DNA of 16,105 nucleotides from NCBI GenBank assembly GCA_002402965.1, contig DHGW01000001.1, positions 8,324 to 24,428 of the forward strand. Reading direction: 5' to 3'. Both the position numbers and the translations under genes were made by a program. This DNA comes from Bacteroidales bacterium UBA4788. Lineage in GTDB: Bacteria > Bacteroidota > Bacteroidia > Bacteroidales > VadinHA17. Under the pieces are notes generated by a model. That model had not been told where the DNA came from. It saw only the letters and a list, made by a program, of their open reading frames with translations, and made no database searches. Below, in pieces: positions 1 through 7,081 of the stretch (positions within the stretch are counted from its first letter, which is position 1; every line of letters begins with the position of its first letter).

Positions 1-25
1 CCCGTAGGGGTTACAGAATTGTAGA
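1..25. repeat. Dispersed repeat copy A (CCCGTAGGG...AATTGTAGA)
   Basis: First of three similar copies in the window. It begins with CCCGTAGGG, a 3-bp stem around GTA, and ends AGAATTGTAGA. It differs from copy B (51-75) at only a few positions in the middle. It starts exactly at the window edge, so its true 5' end is not visible. The A-to-B spacing is 50 bp, which could mean a short tandem array continuing to the left. No coding function is apparent. Confidence 0.75.
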
Positions 26-46
26 ACAGGAGACAGCGTGTTAACC

Positions 47-75
47 TTTGCCCGTAGGGCATAAAGAATTGTAGA
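47..75. repeat. Dispersed repeat copy B
   Basis: CCCGTAGGGC at 51-60 is followed by ATAAAGAATTGTAGA at 61-75. With the preceding TTTG it matches copy C at the far right end over more than 20 bases with one visible substitution (ATAAAG against ATCAAG). GCCCGTAGGGC forms a short perfect inverted repeat with 4-bp arms. The copy lies in the leader of the CBM9-like gene, about 70 bp before its start. Confidence 0.8.
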
Positions 76-142
76 TGATAAATATAACACACCACTCCTG
101 CTCAGAGATATTAATATATCATACATAAAACATTGAGAAAAA

Positions 143-796
143 ATGCGTATCATTGAGGTCAAAAGGCTGAAGACAGACAAGACCGTCCCGTCCATGGCGG
201 AAGTCTCCGTAAGACTCGACGAACTGGGCGAGGGCCACGAGATAGGCACTGTGAACTGGCAGAGTCACACCTACAGGCCTGAAGTGCGGTTCAACATCGC
301 ATACGGCGAGCGCGAGATATACATCAAGTACTACGTCCGCGAAGCCCATGTCAAAGCCGAGAAAAACAGCACCAACGAGATGGTATGCGAGGACTCATGC
401 GTGGAATTCTTCGTCTCACCCGAAAACGACGGTATCTATTACAACTTCGAGTTCAACCCTATCGGCACGGCGCTGATGGGCTCGGGGCACGGACGGCACG
501 ACAGCGCGCGCACTGATCCGGAAGTGGTTGACGGCATCCGCCGCCTCACCACAATGGGCCACGAGCCATTCCCGGAGATCAGCGGAGACATACAGTGGTC
601 GCTCACCGTGGCAATACCCCTCGAAACATTCTTCCGCCACAGGGTTGAAAATCTTGCCGGGAAGAGTTTCAGGGCCAATTTCTACAAGTGCGGAGACAAG
701 CTCAGCAACCCGCACTTCGTGACCTGGAACCCGGTTGGAACTGAGAAACCGGATTACCACAGACCGGAATACTTCGGAGTACTTAAATTTATATAA
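143..796 (+). CDS. CBM9-like carbohydrate-binding protein, no signal peptide
   Basis: A 217-residue protein that resembles the stand-alone family 9-like carbohydrate-binding (DOMON-like beta-sandwich) proteins of Bacteroidota. Recognisable landmarks are CVEFFVSP (residues 86-93), YYNFEFNPIGT (99-109), ANFYKCGD (178-185), the WNP motif (195-197) and the closing HRPEYFGVLKF. The fold is usually a glycan-binding module of xylanases and related enzymes. Here it is the whole protein. There is no N-terminal hydrophobic segment, so it is predicted to be cytoplasmic, which is unusual for a glycan-binding module. The ATG at 143 follows an A-rich leader (GAGAAAAAATG). The next gene starts 21 bp after the stop, suggesting co-transcription with the sugar-phosphate genes downstream. 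Ligand and role are unknown. Family assignment is fairly sure; function is not. Confidence 0.8.
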   Translation: MRIIEVKRLKTDKTVPSMAEVSVRLDELGEGHEIGTVNWQSHTYRPEVRFNIAYGEREIYIKYYVREAHVKAEKNSTNEMVCEDSCVEFFVSPENDGIYYNFEFNPIGTALMGSGHGRHDSARTDPEVVDGIRRLTTMGHEPFPEISGDIQWSLTVAIPLETFFRHRVENLAGKSFRANFYKCGDKLSNPHFVTWNPVGTEKPDYHRPEYFGVLKFI

Positions 797-818
797 TCAA
801 CTGTCAATGAATTATATA
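790..818. repeat. AT-rich inverted repeat spanning stop of the first gene and start of pfk
   Basis: TATATAAT (790-797) and ATTATATA (811-818) are perfect 8-bp inverted arms around a 13-nt loop. The left arm includes the TAA stop of the CBM9-like gene. The right arm ends on the A of the pfk ATG. As RNA this A/U stem would be weak. It could affect translation initiation or coupling, but may be incidental in AT-rich spacer DNA. Confidence 0.5.
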
Positions 819-2023
819 TGATCAAGGGAAATGCAGTAATAGGCCAGTCGGGCGGCCCGACAACAGTCATCAATTCAAGCCTGGCAGGGGTGATTGACTC
901 CGCCAAAAGGTCAGAATCAATATCTGAAGTATACGGCATGAACTTTGGCATTGAGGGGTTCATGAACGAGTGGCTCTTCGATCTCATGGCACAGCCGCCG
1001 GAGATAATTCACGGACTTCGCCGCACCCCCTCGTCAGCCCTCGGATCGTCACGTCACAAGCTTAAGGATGAGGATTTCCCGAAGATACTCAGCGTGCTGG
1101 AGAAATATGACATCAGGTATTTCTTCCTGATCGGCGGCAATGACACCATGGACACCATAAACAGGGTAGAGGCTTACTGCCGCAGCAACGGCTATGAGCT
1201 CACCGGCATCGGCATCCCGAAGACCGTTGACAACGACCTCTTTGGCACTGACCATACCCCTGGATTTGCCTCGGCGGCATGGTCCAACATACTGAACGTG
1301 ATGCAGGCAGGCATACTTGCCCGCGATATGAAGAAGGTCGACCAGTTCGTCGTCTACCAGACCATCGGTCGTGATGCCGGATGGCTTGCCGCCGCCACTG
1401 CAATGGCTAAACGCGATGAGGACGATGCCCCTCACCTGATCTACGCCCCTGAGCATCATTTTGTGAAGGAGAAATTCCTGGCCGACGTGGATAGGTGTAT
1501 CAGGAGGTACGGGTGGGTCTCCGTAGTTGCCGGCGAGGGCATCAAGTACGAAGACGGAACGCCTGTCAGCGCTTCCGTCGTCAGGGACAAGTTCAGCAAC
1601 ACCGAGTTTGGCGCCATGGGCGGGGCCAGCGTGGCGATCACCCTTCACCGGATGATCTCCTCCGAGTTCGGCATCAGGGGTGAGTTCCAGGTGCCTGAAT
1701 CATTGATAATGAGCGATTTTGTCAGGGCCATACCCTCGGACCTCGAGGAGGCCTACCGGTGTGGCATTGAGGCCGTCCGCCTCGCCGAGAGAGGTGAATC
1801 GGGGAAAATGGTAACAATAGAGAGAAAGTCGGATGATCCCTATGAGGTCGTCTACGGCGAGGTGCCGCTCAGCGAGGTGGCCATCGCCGCAAGGCCAATG
1901 CCGGAAGAGTATTTCAATGCCGCCGGCAACTTCGTCTCTGACACGTTCCTCAGGTATATGCGGCCGCTGACAGGCGAAGCTCCCGAGTTTGTGAGACTAA
2001 AAAAGATAATGGTGTTAAAGTAA
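818..2023 (+). CDS. 6-phosphofructokinase family protein, probably PPi-type
   Basis: A 401-residue PfkA-superfamily enzyme that would phosphorylate fructose 6-phosphate (or a related sugar phosphate) to the 1,6-bisphosphate in the cytoplasm. Visible motifs are the N-terminal QSGGP loop (10-14), GGNDT (106-110), PKTVDND (134-140, with catalytic Asp138), IGRDAGWLA (183-191) and APE (210-212). In ATP enzymes the second motif is GGDGS and the third PGTIDND. The Asp at 109 and Lys at 135 are the residues known to mark pyrophosphate-dependent enzymes. Asn108 stands where most members have a metal-binding Asp. Length exceeds the roughly 320 residues of E. coli PfkA, as in long PPi-type clades. The gene lies between a CBM9-like gene (21-bp gap) and a PIG-L deacetylase (11-bp gap). 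Phosphoryl donor is inferred, not shown. Confidence 0.88.
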   Translation: MIKGNAVIGQSGGPTTVINSSLAGVIDSAKRSESISEVYGMNFGIEGFMNEWLFDLMAQPPEIIHGLRRTPSSALGSSRHKLKDEDFPKILSVLEKYDIRYFFLIGGNDTMDTINRVEAYCRSNGYELTGIGIPKTVDNDLFGTDHTPGFASAAWSNILNVMQAGILARDMKKVDQFVVYQTIGRDAGWLAAATAMAKRDEDDAPHLIYAPEHHFVKEKFLADVDRCIRRYGWVSVVAGEGIKYEDGTPVSASVVRDKFSNTEFGAMGGASVAITLHRMISSEFGIRGEFQVPESLIMSDFVRAIPSDLEEAYRCGIEAVRLAERGESGKMVTIERKSDDPYEVVYGEVPLSEVAIAARPMPEEYFNAAGNFVSDTFLRYMRPLTGEAPEFVRLKKIMVLK

Positions 2024-2034
2024 AACGAAGCTGA

Positions 2035-2817
2035 ATGGCAACTGAATTCAACAGGGTGGCACTGTCCATCAACGCGCATCCCGATGATGCCGAGGCGTGG
2101 AACGCCGGCGTACTTAAACTGCTGCATGACAAGGGATACAAAATAGTGATAGCCACCATGACCGGGGGCGACCTTGGCGGGTGCAACATGACCATGGAGG
2201 AGACTGCGAAGGTCCGTTATAAGGAGGCGAAGGCTGCCGCAGCGGTTCTGGATGCTGAGTACTACACCATGGGAGGCATTGACGGTTCCCTTTTTGACAG
2301 TCCGGAGATGCGGCTGAAAGTGATCTCGCTGATGCGAAAGGTACGTGCGGGCGTTGTCTTCACACACCTGCCCAATGACTATCACCCTGATCACCGGGCA
2401 ACAGCAGCCATCGTCGAGGCCGCGGCCATGGTAGCATCACTTGACCCCGTTCCTGTCCCCGAAAAGCCGCTCGAGGTGACACCGCTGCTTTACCACACCT
2501 CGCCGCTGACGCTGAGTGACCCGCTGGGATCACAGCTCACTCCGCCCCATTTCTTTGTTGACGTCACCAGCGCGGTGCAGACGAAGATTGAGATGCTGGG
2601 CAGGCATATCTCGCAGCTTGAACTGATGAAGCATATGCATAAGATTGACGATTTCTTCGGCTACGTGCTCGAGGGAAACAAAAACTACGGTAAATTAGCG
2701 GGAGTGGAGTATGCCGAACCGTACTGGCAGCACCTGGGAGGCGGCTTCCAGAAAGACCCGCAGGTGCAGCGTGACCTGAATGAATTCATTGTTAAACAAT
2801 TACATACATTATCATGA
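2035..2817 (+). CDS. PIG-L (LmbE-like) family deacetylase
   Basis: A 260-residue member of the zinc-dependent PIG-L/LmbE de-N-acetylase family, which removes acetyl groups from N-acetylglucosaminyl substrates (BshB, MshB, archaeal Dac). The zinc/catalytic motif AHPDDAE is at residues 14-20 and the second metal-ligand motif HPDH at 117-120. The usual Gly-Gly after the first motif is replaced by AWNAG, which sets it apart from typical bacillithiol BshB sequences. No signal peptide is present, so it acts in the cytoplasm. Its stop overlaps the start of the SIS gene (ATGA at 2814-2817), indicating tight translational coupling. Together with the SIS and ROK genes this suggests deacetylation of an N-acetylated sugar or sugar phosphate. 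The exact substrate cannot be read from sequence. Confidence 0.87.
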   Translation: MATEFNRVALSINAHPDDAEAWNAGVLKLLHDKGYKIVIATMTGGDLGGCNMTMEETAKVRYKEAKAAAAVLDAEYYTMGGIDGSLFDSPEMRLKVISLMRKVRAGVVFTHLPNDYHPDHRATAAIVEAAAMVASLDPVPVPEKPLEVTPLLYHTSPLTLSDPLGSQLTPPHFFVDVTSAVQTKIEMLGRHISQLELMKHMHKIDDFFGYVLEGNKNYGKLAGVEYAEPYWQHLGGGFQKDPQVQRDLNEFIVKQLHTLS

Positions 2818-3836
2818 ATCTGACCGAAAAGAAATACAGCAAGTACGCCCTGGTGCGTGAGATGATGGAGACACCCGGTATCGTGAAGTCGTTCCGTCCG
2901 GAATCATCCATCCCCTTTATCCCTGCTTTCAAAGAGAAGAAGGGTCTCTTCCTTACGGGAGAGGGCAGCAGCAGGCTCTTCCCTGCCAAAAGGGCCATCT
3001 TCGCCAACCTCAGGAAGGAGTTTCTGATGCCCGTCATGACCGAGGGGTGCACACAGTCAATTGAATACAACCTGAAAGACTTTGTCGTCTTTGCCGCCTC
3101 CAATTCTGGCCAGACCAAGGAGGTGATCCGCCTCATGGATGCCCTGAAGAAGAAAAAGCATGACGCCGTCTTCGGGATGACGGCCAACCCCGGCACAAGA
3201 CTGGAAAAGGTTACTCATGCGACACATGTTCTGAAGTGCGGCAAGGAGAATGCCGTTGCCGCTACCAAGTCAGTGGTGGAGCAGGCTCTCTTCTATGACT
3301 CGCTCCTGCGTAACCTCAGGGGAGAGAAGATGTCCGGGCTGCGCAAGGCCGCTGCTCAGATGGAGGAGGTGCTGACGGCAAAGGTCGAAAAGAAGATCAT
3401 TGATATGGTTCGCAATGCCGGCATGGTTTATTTCGCGGGACGCGATAACGGCGTGGCAGCCGAGCTGGCTCTCAAGACCAACGAGATCACCCGCAAGAAG
3501 TCGGCCTTCCTCGAGGGTACCTTCGCCCTGCACGGGATCGAGGAGGTGATGAACAAGGATGAGGTGTTGATATGGGTCGGTCCATTTGAGCACGACCATG
3601 ATAAATTCATGGAGTGCATTGTGAAGGGAGCCGGGGTTCATGTTATCGCGATAGCTGAAGAGAAGACCATTTTCCCGACCATCGTCATACCGAAGGGAGG
3701 AGATTATGCCGAGTACCTGCAGCTTGCGGCCGGCTGGAACGTACTGGTTGAGACCGGCATCGCCCTCGGCATTGACCCTGACCACCCCGTAAGGGCCAGG
3801 AAGGTGGGAAACGAATACGTCCCCGCCGGGAAATAA
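2814..3836 (+). CDS. SIS-domain sugar-phosphate isomerase/deaminase (GlmS-like, NagB-II type)
   Basis: A 340-residue protein with two SIS folds, corresponding to the isomerase half of GlmS without the glutaminase domain. Phosphosugar-binding motifs are GEGSSR (49-54), SNSGQT (96-101) and the AATKS stretch (149-153). ELALKTNEI (217-225) and HGIEE (240-244) match the catalytic helix region of GlmS-type enzymes. The C-terminal DPDHPVRARKV (321-331) matches the conserved tail carrying the active-site Lys. Lone enzymes of this shape include NagB-II and archaeal GlmD glucosamine-6-phosphate deaminases, AgaS, and FrlB deglycase. Given a deacetylase start overlap on one side and a ROK kinase on the other, conversion of glucosamine 6-phosphate to fructose 6-phosphate plus ammonia is the most economical guess. 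FrlB- or AgaS-like substrates remain possible. Confidence 0.85.
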   Translation: MNLTEKKYSKYALVREMMETPGIVKSFRPESSIPFIPAFKEKKGLFLTGEGSSRLFPAKRAIFANLRKEFLMPVMTEGCTQSIEYNLKDFVVFAASNSGQTKEVIRLMDALKKKKHDAVFGMTANPGTRLEKVTHATHVLKCGKENAVAATKSVVEQALFYDSLLRNLRGEKMSGLRKAAAQMEEVLTAKVEKKIIDMVRNAGMVYFAGRDNGVAAELALKTNEITRKKSAFLEGTFALHGIEEVMNKDEVLIWVGPFEHDHDKFMECIVKGAGVHVIAIAEEKTIFPTIVIPKGGDYAEYLQLAAGWNVLVETGIALGIDPDHPVRARKVGNEYVPAGK

Positions 3837-3896
3837 TGCCCCGGTACATTGCCGGTCAGCAAATTAATTTCGCCGGAATGATCTAAGATGTATATT

Positions 3897-3904
3897 TACG
3901 TTTG
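3897..3904 (+). promoter_or_regulatory. Putative Bacteroidota -7 element upstream of the ROK kinase
   Basis: TACGTTTG is an exact match to TAnnTTTG, the -7 box of the Bacteroidetes primary sigma factor. It lies 20 bp before the ATG at 3925, in the 88-bp gap after the SIS gene. No good TTTG -33 box is seen at the expected 19-21 bp spacing. The kinase may thus have its own start site as well as read-through from upstream. Confidence 0.4.
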
Positions 3905-3924
3905 GATTAACTCTGTTTCTAAAC

Positions 3925-4899
3925 ATGGATAAGGTTAAGACGGTTGTCGGAATAGATATAGGAGGCACAAATACAATCTTTGGCTTCGTTGACCGGTCGG
4001 GAAATATCCTGGCTGAGGAACAGATCATGACTGCCCACTATGATGAGCCGGAGGTTTTTGTTGCCGCCCTCTATGAGAAGATGATGATCACGGCACAGAA
4101 GGCCGGCAAGGATCTGGAGATTCTCGGGTACGGCATCGGTGCACCGATGGGCAACATAAACAAGGGAACCATAGAGTACCCGGCTGACCTGCCATGGAAG
4201 GGGATTATCCCGCTCGCTGATATCTTTGCGCGTCATACCCCTCTGCCGGTCATCGTCACCAATGACGCAAACGCCGCGGCTGTGGGCGAGATGATCTACG
4301 GCGGCGCAAGGGGTATGAAGAACTTCGTGGTAATCACCCTCGGTACCGGCCTCGGCAGCGGGTTTGTGGTGGACGGCAAGCTGGTCTACGGGCACGACGG
4401 TTTTGCGGGAGAGATAGGTCATACAGTCATCAGGCCGGGTGCATCCAACCGCGACTGCGGGTGCGGACGGAAGGGATGCCTCGAGACCTATGTCTCAGCA
4501 AAGGGCCTGAAGCGGACCGTACTGAAGATCATGGCCGACAGGCTTGATGACAGTGAACTAAGGAAACACAGCTTCGATGAACTTGATTCGAAGATGATTT
4601 ATGAGGCGGCCCGAAGAGGTGATCCGATTGCCCTCGAAGCGTTCGAGCACACCGGTGCAATGCTGGGTTTCAAGCTTGCCGATGTGGTGGCACACACGAA
4701 CCCGGAAGCGATATTCCTCTTCGGCGGGCTGGCACTGGCCAAGGAGCTGATCTTCGAACCCGCAAAGAAACACATGGAGCATAACCTGCTCTATATCTAC
4801 CGCGACAAGGTGAAGCTGTTGCCCTCGGAACTTAGCACGCAGAATGCGGCAGTGCTGGGTGCCAGCTCGCTGGTATGGTCATCCCTGGAAATGGCCTGA
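3925..4899 (+). CDS. ROK family sugar kinase (glucokinase/N-acetylhexosamine kinase type)
   Basis: A 324-residue ATP-dependent sugar kinase of the ROK family, cytoplasmic. Motifs in order: phosphate-binding DIGGTN (11-16), NDAN with catalytic Asp114 (113-116), TLGTGLGSG (138-146), GEIGH (162-166) with the sugar- and zinc-contacting Glu and His, and the zinc motif CGCGRKGC (178-185, Cys178, Cys180, Cys185). It lacks the N-terminal helix-turn-helix of NagC/Mlc repressors, so it is an enzyme rather than a regulator. ROK kinases act on glucose, N-acetylglucosamine, N-acetylmannosamine, fructose or allose. The deacetylase and SIS neighbours favour an amino sugar here, but specificity cannot be settled by motif. 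An 88-bp gap with a candidate promoter separates it from the preceding cluster. Confidence 0.92.
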   Translation: MDKVKTVVGIDIGGTNTIFGFVDRSGNILAEEQIMTAHYDEPEVFVAALYEKMMITAQKAGKDLEILGYGIGAPMGNINKGTIEYPADLPWKGIIPLADIFARHTPLPVIVTNDANAAAVGEMIYGGARGMKNFVVITLGTGLGSGFVVDGKLVYGHDGFAGEIGHTVIRPGASNRDCGCGRKGCLETYVSAKGLKRTVLKIMADRLDDSELRKHSFDELDSKMIYEAARRGDPIALEAFEHTGAMLGFKLADVVAHTNPEAIFLFGGLALAKELIFEPAKKHMEHNLLYIYRDKVKLLPSELSTQNAAVLGASSLVWSSLEMA

Positions 4900-4924
4900 G
4901 CGTCTGCCTGATCTGACAGGATGC

Positions 4925-5317
4925 ATGAATAAGATTAATCTGCCGGAGATGATGAACTATATCATAGGAGCTGTCTTTATGGTGATTGTCTTCTCCATCG
5001 CTTATGCTTATCTCAAGCCGCACAGGATGCATCACGCAAGACCCCTGTCAACGCTTGCCCTGAAGTGCAGCTACCTGTTTTATCTTATTGTGATGCTTCT
5101 GGTGATATACTTCGCCAGCTTCCGCGGAGGAGGGGTGAGCCAGGTGTTTGACGGACCGGAATTCTTTATCTTCCTGGTGGCACTCTTCGTGCCTACGGCA
5201 GGGATCTTCTCGAGGAAGATTGCACGTTTCAGCGGTAAGAGGGTCAGGTACAACCTTATCTTTACTGTTGTGAACCTGTTAATGGCAGTGACGGCGATCC
5301 TGCTTTACAGGTTCTGA
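4925..5317 (+). CDS. Small four-helix membrane protein of unknown function
   Basis: 130 residues from the ATG at 4925, chosen because AGGA lies 3 nt upstream and the longer frame from 4844 would overlap the ROK gene. Hydrophobic segments near residues 11-30, 48-66, 79-95 and 110-128 suggest four membrane helices joined by short loops. The loop at 31-40 is rich in His, Arg and Lys (KPHRMHHARP), and another basic stretch (RKIARFSGKRVR) precedes the last helix. No catalytic or family motif is recognised. It follows the ROK gene by 25 bp, so it is probably transcribed with it. Existence as a gene is likely; the role is unknown. Confidence 0.72.
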   Translation: MNKINLPEMMNYIIGAVFMVIVFSIAYAYLKPHRMHHARPLSTLALKCSYLFYLIVMLLVIYFASFRGGGVSQVFDGPEFFIFLVALFVPTAGIFSRKIARFSGKRVRYNLIFTVVNLLMAVTAILLYRF

Positions 5318-5338
5318 TACAACATTATATTAAAAGCT

Positions 5339-5346
5339 TAAATTTG
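5339..5346 (+). promoter_or_regulatory. Putative Bacteroidota -7 element upstream of the acyl-CoA synthetase
   Basis: TAAATTTG exactly matches TAnnTTTG and lies 30 bp before the ATG at 5377, in an AT-rich 59-bp spacer. No clear TTTG box is seen 19-21 bp upstream. This supports an independent transcript starting near 5353 for the synthetase, ispD and the downstream gene. Confidence 0.45.
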
Positions 5347-5376
5347 CTTCATAACAAATAAGAAAACTTCAAAATC

Positions 5377-7029
5377 ATGATCAAGGAAAGATTTATCTCC
5401 TACGTGGAGGAGAGTATCAGGAAAAACTGGGAAAAAGAAGCGCTCTCGAATTACCGCGAGAAAGGCTATACCTACAGGCAGATTGCAGAGATGATGGTCA
5501 AGCAGCATATCGCTTTCAGGGATTACGGAATCCGTGAGGGCGATAAGATTGCACTTCTTGGCAGAAACTCGGCAAACTGGTGTGCCATGTACCTCACAGT
5601 GGTGACATATGGCGCCGTGGTTGTGCCGATACTCCCCGATTTCAAGCCTGACGACCTGCACAACATAATCAATCACTCCGACTCGAAGATCCTGTTTGTA
5701 GACGACAAGCTGTGGGAGTCGCTTGATCCTGAAAAGATTAAGGAGATTCAGTATGTCAAGAGCCTCGATTCATTTGATATGCTTCTGAGCCGTTCTGAAA
5801 AGATTACGGAGATATATAAAAGCCTTGACGAGAAGTTTGCAAAGGCGCATCCCTCGTTCAGTCCGGATGACATCAGGTTCTCCGCTGTTGACAACGAGCA
5901 GCTGGCGGCTCTCAGTTATACCTCAGGCACAACAGGATTCTCAAAGGGTGTCATGATTCCTCACAGGAGCCTCGCCGCCAACATTAGCTATGCACAGAGA
6001 AACATGCCCCTGGAGTCGGGTGACCCTGTCGTCTCGTTCCTTCCCCTGGCACATACCTACGGGTGCGCTTTCGAGTTTCTATTCCCCTTCTCCTACGGCT
6101 GTCATATCACGATTCTGACAAAAACACCTTCGCCCCAGGTACTGATACAGGCATTCAAGGAGATCAAACCGCGATTGATAATATCGGTACCGCTTGTAAT
6201 TGAGAAGGTTTATAAGCAGCAGCTGCTTCCGGTTATCAGCAAGCCCACGATGAAGGTTTTGCTTAAGATTCCCGGTATTAACAAGATTCTTTTCAAGAAG
6301 GTGCGCGAGAAGCTGGAGACAAGCTTTGGCGGACGGTTCAAGGAGATAGTGATCGGTGGTGCGGCTTTCAATGCCGATGCCGAGATGTTCTTCAGGAAGA
6401 TCGGGATGCGTTATGTCGTGGGTTACGGTATGACAGAGTGCGGTCCGCTGATTGCTTATGACGGTTGGAAAACGACACGGTTCGCTTCATGCGGCAAGGC
6501 TGTTGATACCCTGGAGGTTAAGATTGACTCTCCCGATCCGCAGAATACTGTTGGCGAGATAATACTGCGCGGTGATAACGTGATGCTTGGATATTACAAG
6601 AATGAAAAGGCTACCAAAGAGGTTATTGATGAGAACGGATGGATGCACACGGGTGATCTCGGGGTGATTGACAAGGATGGTTACATATATATAAAGGGCA
6701 GGAGCAAGGACATGCTCCTCGGCCCGTCTGGGAAAAATATTTATCCTGAGGAGATCGAATCGAAGATAAACAATAATAAGTATGTCATTGAATCGGTTAT
6801 CATCTCAGAGGATGACAAGCTTGTGGGGCTCATCTATCCTGATTATGAGGCTCTCAGGGCCGATGGCATTGGCGAGGACGGCCTGGCCGCTGCGCTGGAC
6901 ACCATACGGAAGGATATCAACGGTAAGCTTCCGGAGTATATGGTCGTGACGAAGTTCAGGGTCCATCCTGAGGAGTTTGCAAAGACTCCCAAGAAGAGCA
7001 TCAAGAGATACCTTTACATGAAGAGTTAG
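5377..7029 (+). CDS. AMP-forming acyl-CoA synthetase (long-chain fatty acid ligase type)
   Basis: A 550-residue ANL-superfamily enzyme, close in length to FadD-type ligases, that would activate a fatty acid with ATP and load it onto CoA. Motifs in order: the P-loop YTSGTTGFSKG (181-191), YGMTE (350-354), TGDLG (425-429), GRSKDM (441-446) and GKNIYPEEIE (452-461). The C-terminal catalytic-lysine region reads TPKKSIKR (537-544). If aligned on the I-K-R that follows, the position usually held by the adenylation Lys is Ser541, with lysines at 539 and 540. No signal peptide; likely cytoplasmic or peripheral to the inner membrane. It has its own -7 element and is followed by a GC-rich hairpin and ispD. 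Acyl specificity cannot be predicted. Confidence 0.9.
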   Translation: MIKERFISYVEESIRKNWEKEALSNYREKGYTYRQIAEMMVKQHIAFRDYGIREGDKIALLGRNSANWCAMYLTVVTYGAVVVPILPDFKPDDLHNIINHSDSKILFVDDKLWESLDPEKIKEIQYVKSLDSFDMLLSRSEKITEIYKSLDEKFAKAHPSFSPDDIRFSAVDNEQLAALSYTSGTTGFSKGVMIPHRSLAANISYAQRNMPLESGDPVVSFLPLAHTYGCAFEFLFPFSYGCHITILTKTPSPQVLIQAFKEIKPRLIISVPLVIEKVYKQQLLPVISKPTMKVLLKIPGINKILFKKVREKLETSFGGRFKEIVIGGAAFNADAEMFFRKIGMRYVVGYGMTECGPLIAYDGWKTTRFASCGKAVDTLEVKIDSPDPQNTVGEIILRGDNVMLGYYKNEKATKEVIDENGWMHTGDLGVIDKDGYIYIKGRSKDMLLGPSGKNIYPEEIESKINNNKYVIESVIISEDDKLVGLIYPDYEALRADGIGEDGLAAALDTIRKDINGKLPEYMVVTKFRVHPEEFAKTPKKSIKRYLYMKS

Positions 7030-7042
7030 ACAACATTGATTC

Positions 7043-7067
7043 GGAGGGGCCCCGCAAGGGCCTCTCC
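7043..7067 (+). terminator. GC-rich hairpin between the acyl-CoA synthetase and ispD (attenuator or terminator-like)
   Basis: A 10-bp stem, arms 7043-7052 and 7058-7067, with one G-U pair and a CGCAA loop. It starts 13 bp after the synthetase stop and ends 14 bp before the ispD GTG. No T-run follows the 3' arm, so it is not a standard Rho-independent terminator. It may attenuate read-through, stabilise the upstream mRNA, or lie in the ispD leader. Confidence 0.45.
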
Positions 7068-7081
7068 CATAATATTGCACC

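Noticed and set aside
1..142. CRISPR-like array from the two 50-bp-spaced repeats
   Set aside because: Only two imperfect copies are visible, there are no cas genes, and a third copy lies alone 16 kb away. It fits a dispersed intergenic repeat better.
1049..1648. 199-codon minus-strand open frame opposite the phosphofructokinase
   Set aside because: Its opposite strand encodes a full set of PFK motifs, and the antisense protein shows no recognisable domain or start context. It is a shadow frame in GC-rich coding DNA.
3785..3800. CCCCGTAAGGGCC within the SIS gene as a dispersed repeat copy
   Set aside because: It has an extra base inside the core and lies within a conserved coding motif (DHPVRARK), with no flanking match.
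3270..4422. Long minus-strand frames opposite the SIS and ROK genes
   Set aside because: Both lie wholly against genes with clear conserved motifs, and neither has a family signature.
4844..4924. Longer N-terminus for the small membrane protein
   Set aside because: It would overlap the ROK gene by more than 50 bp. The added residues are Trp/Arg-rich with no membrane character, and the ATG at 4925 has AGGA just upstream.
7044..7066. Hairpin before ispD as a fourth copy of the CCCGTAGGG dispersed repeat
   Set aside because: The centre (CCCCGCAAGGGCC) is only loosely similar, and the AGAATTGTAGA tail is missing.
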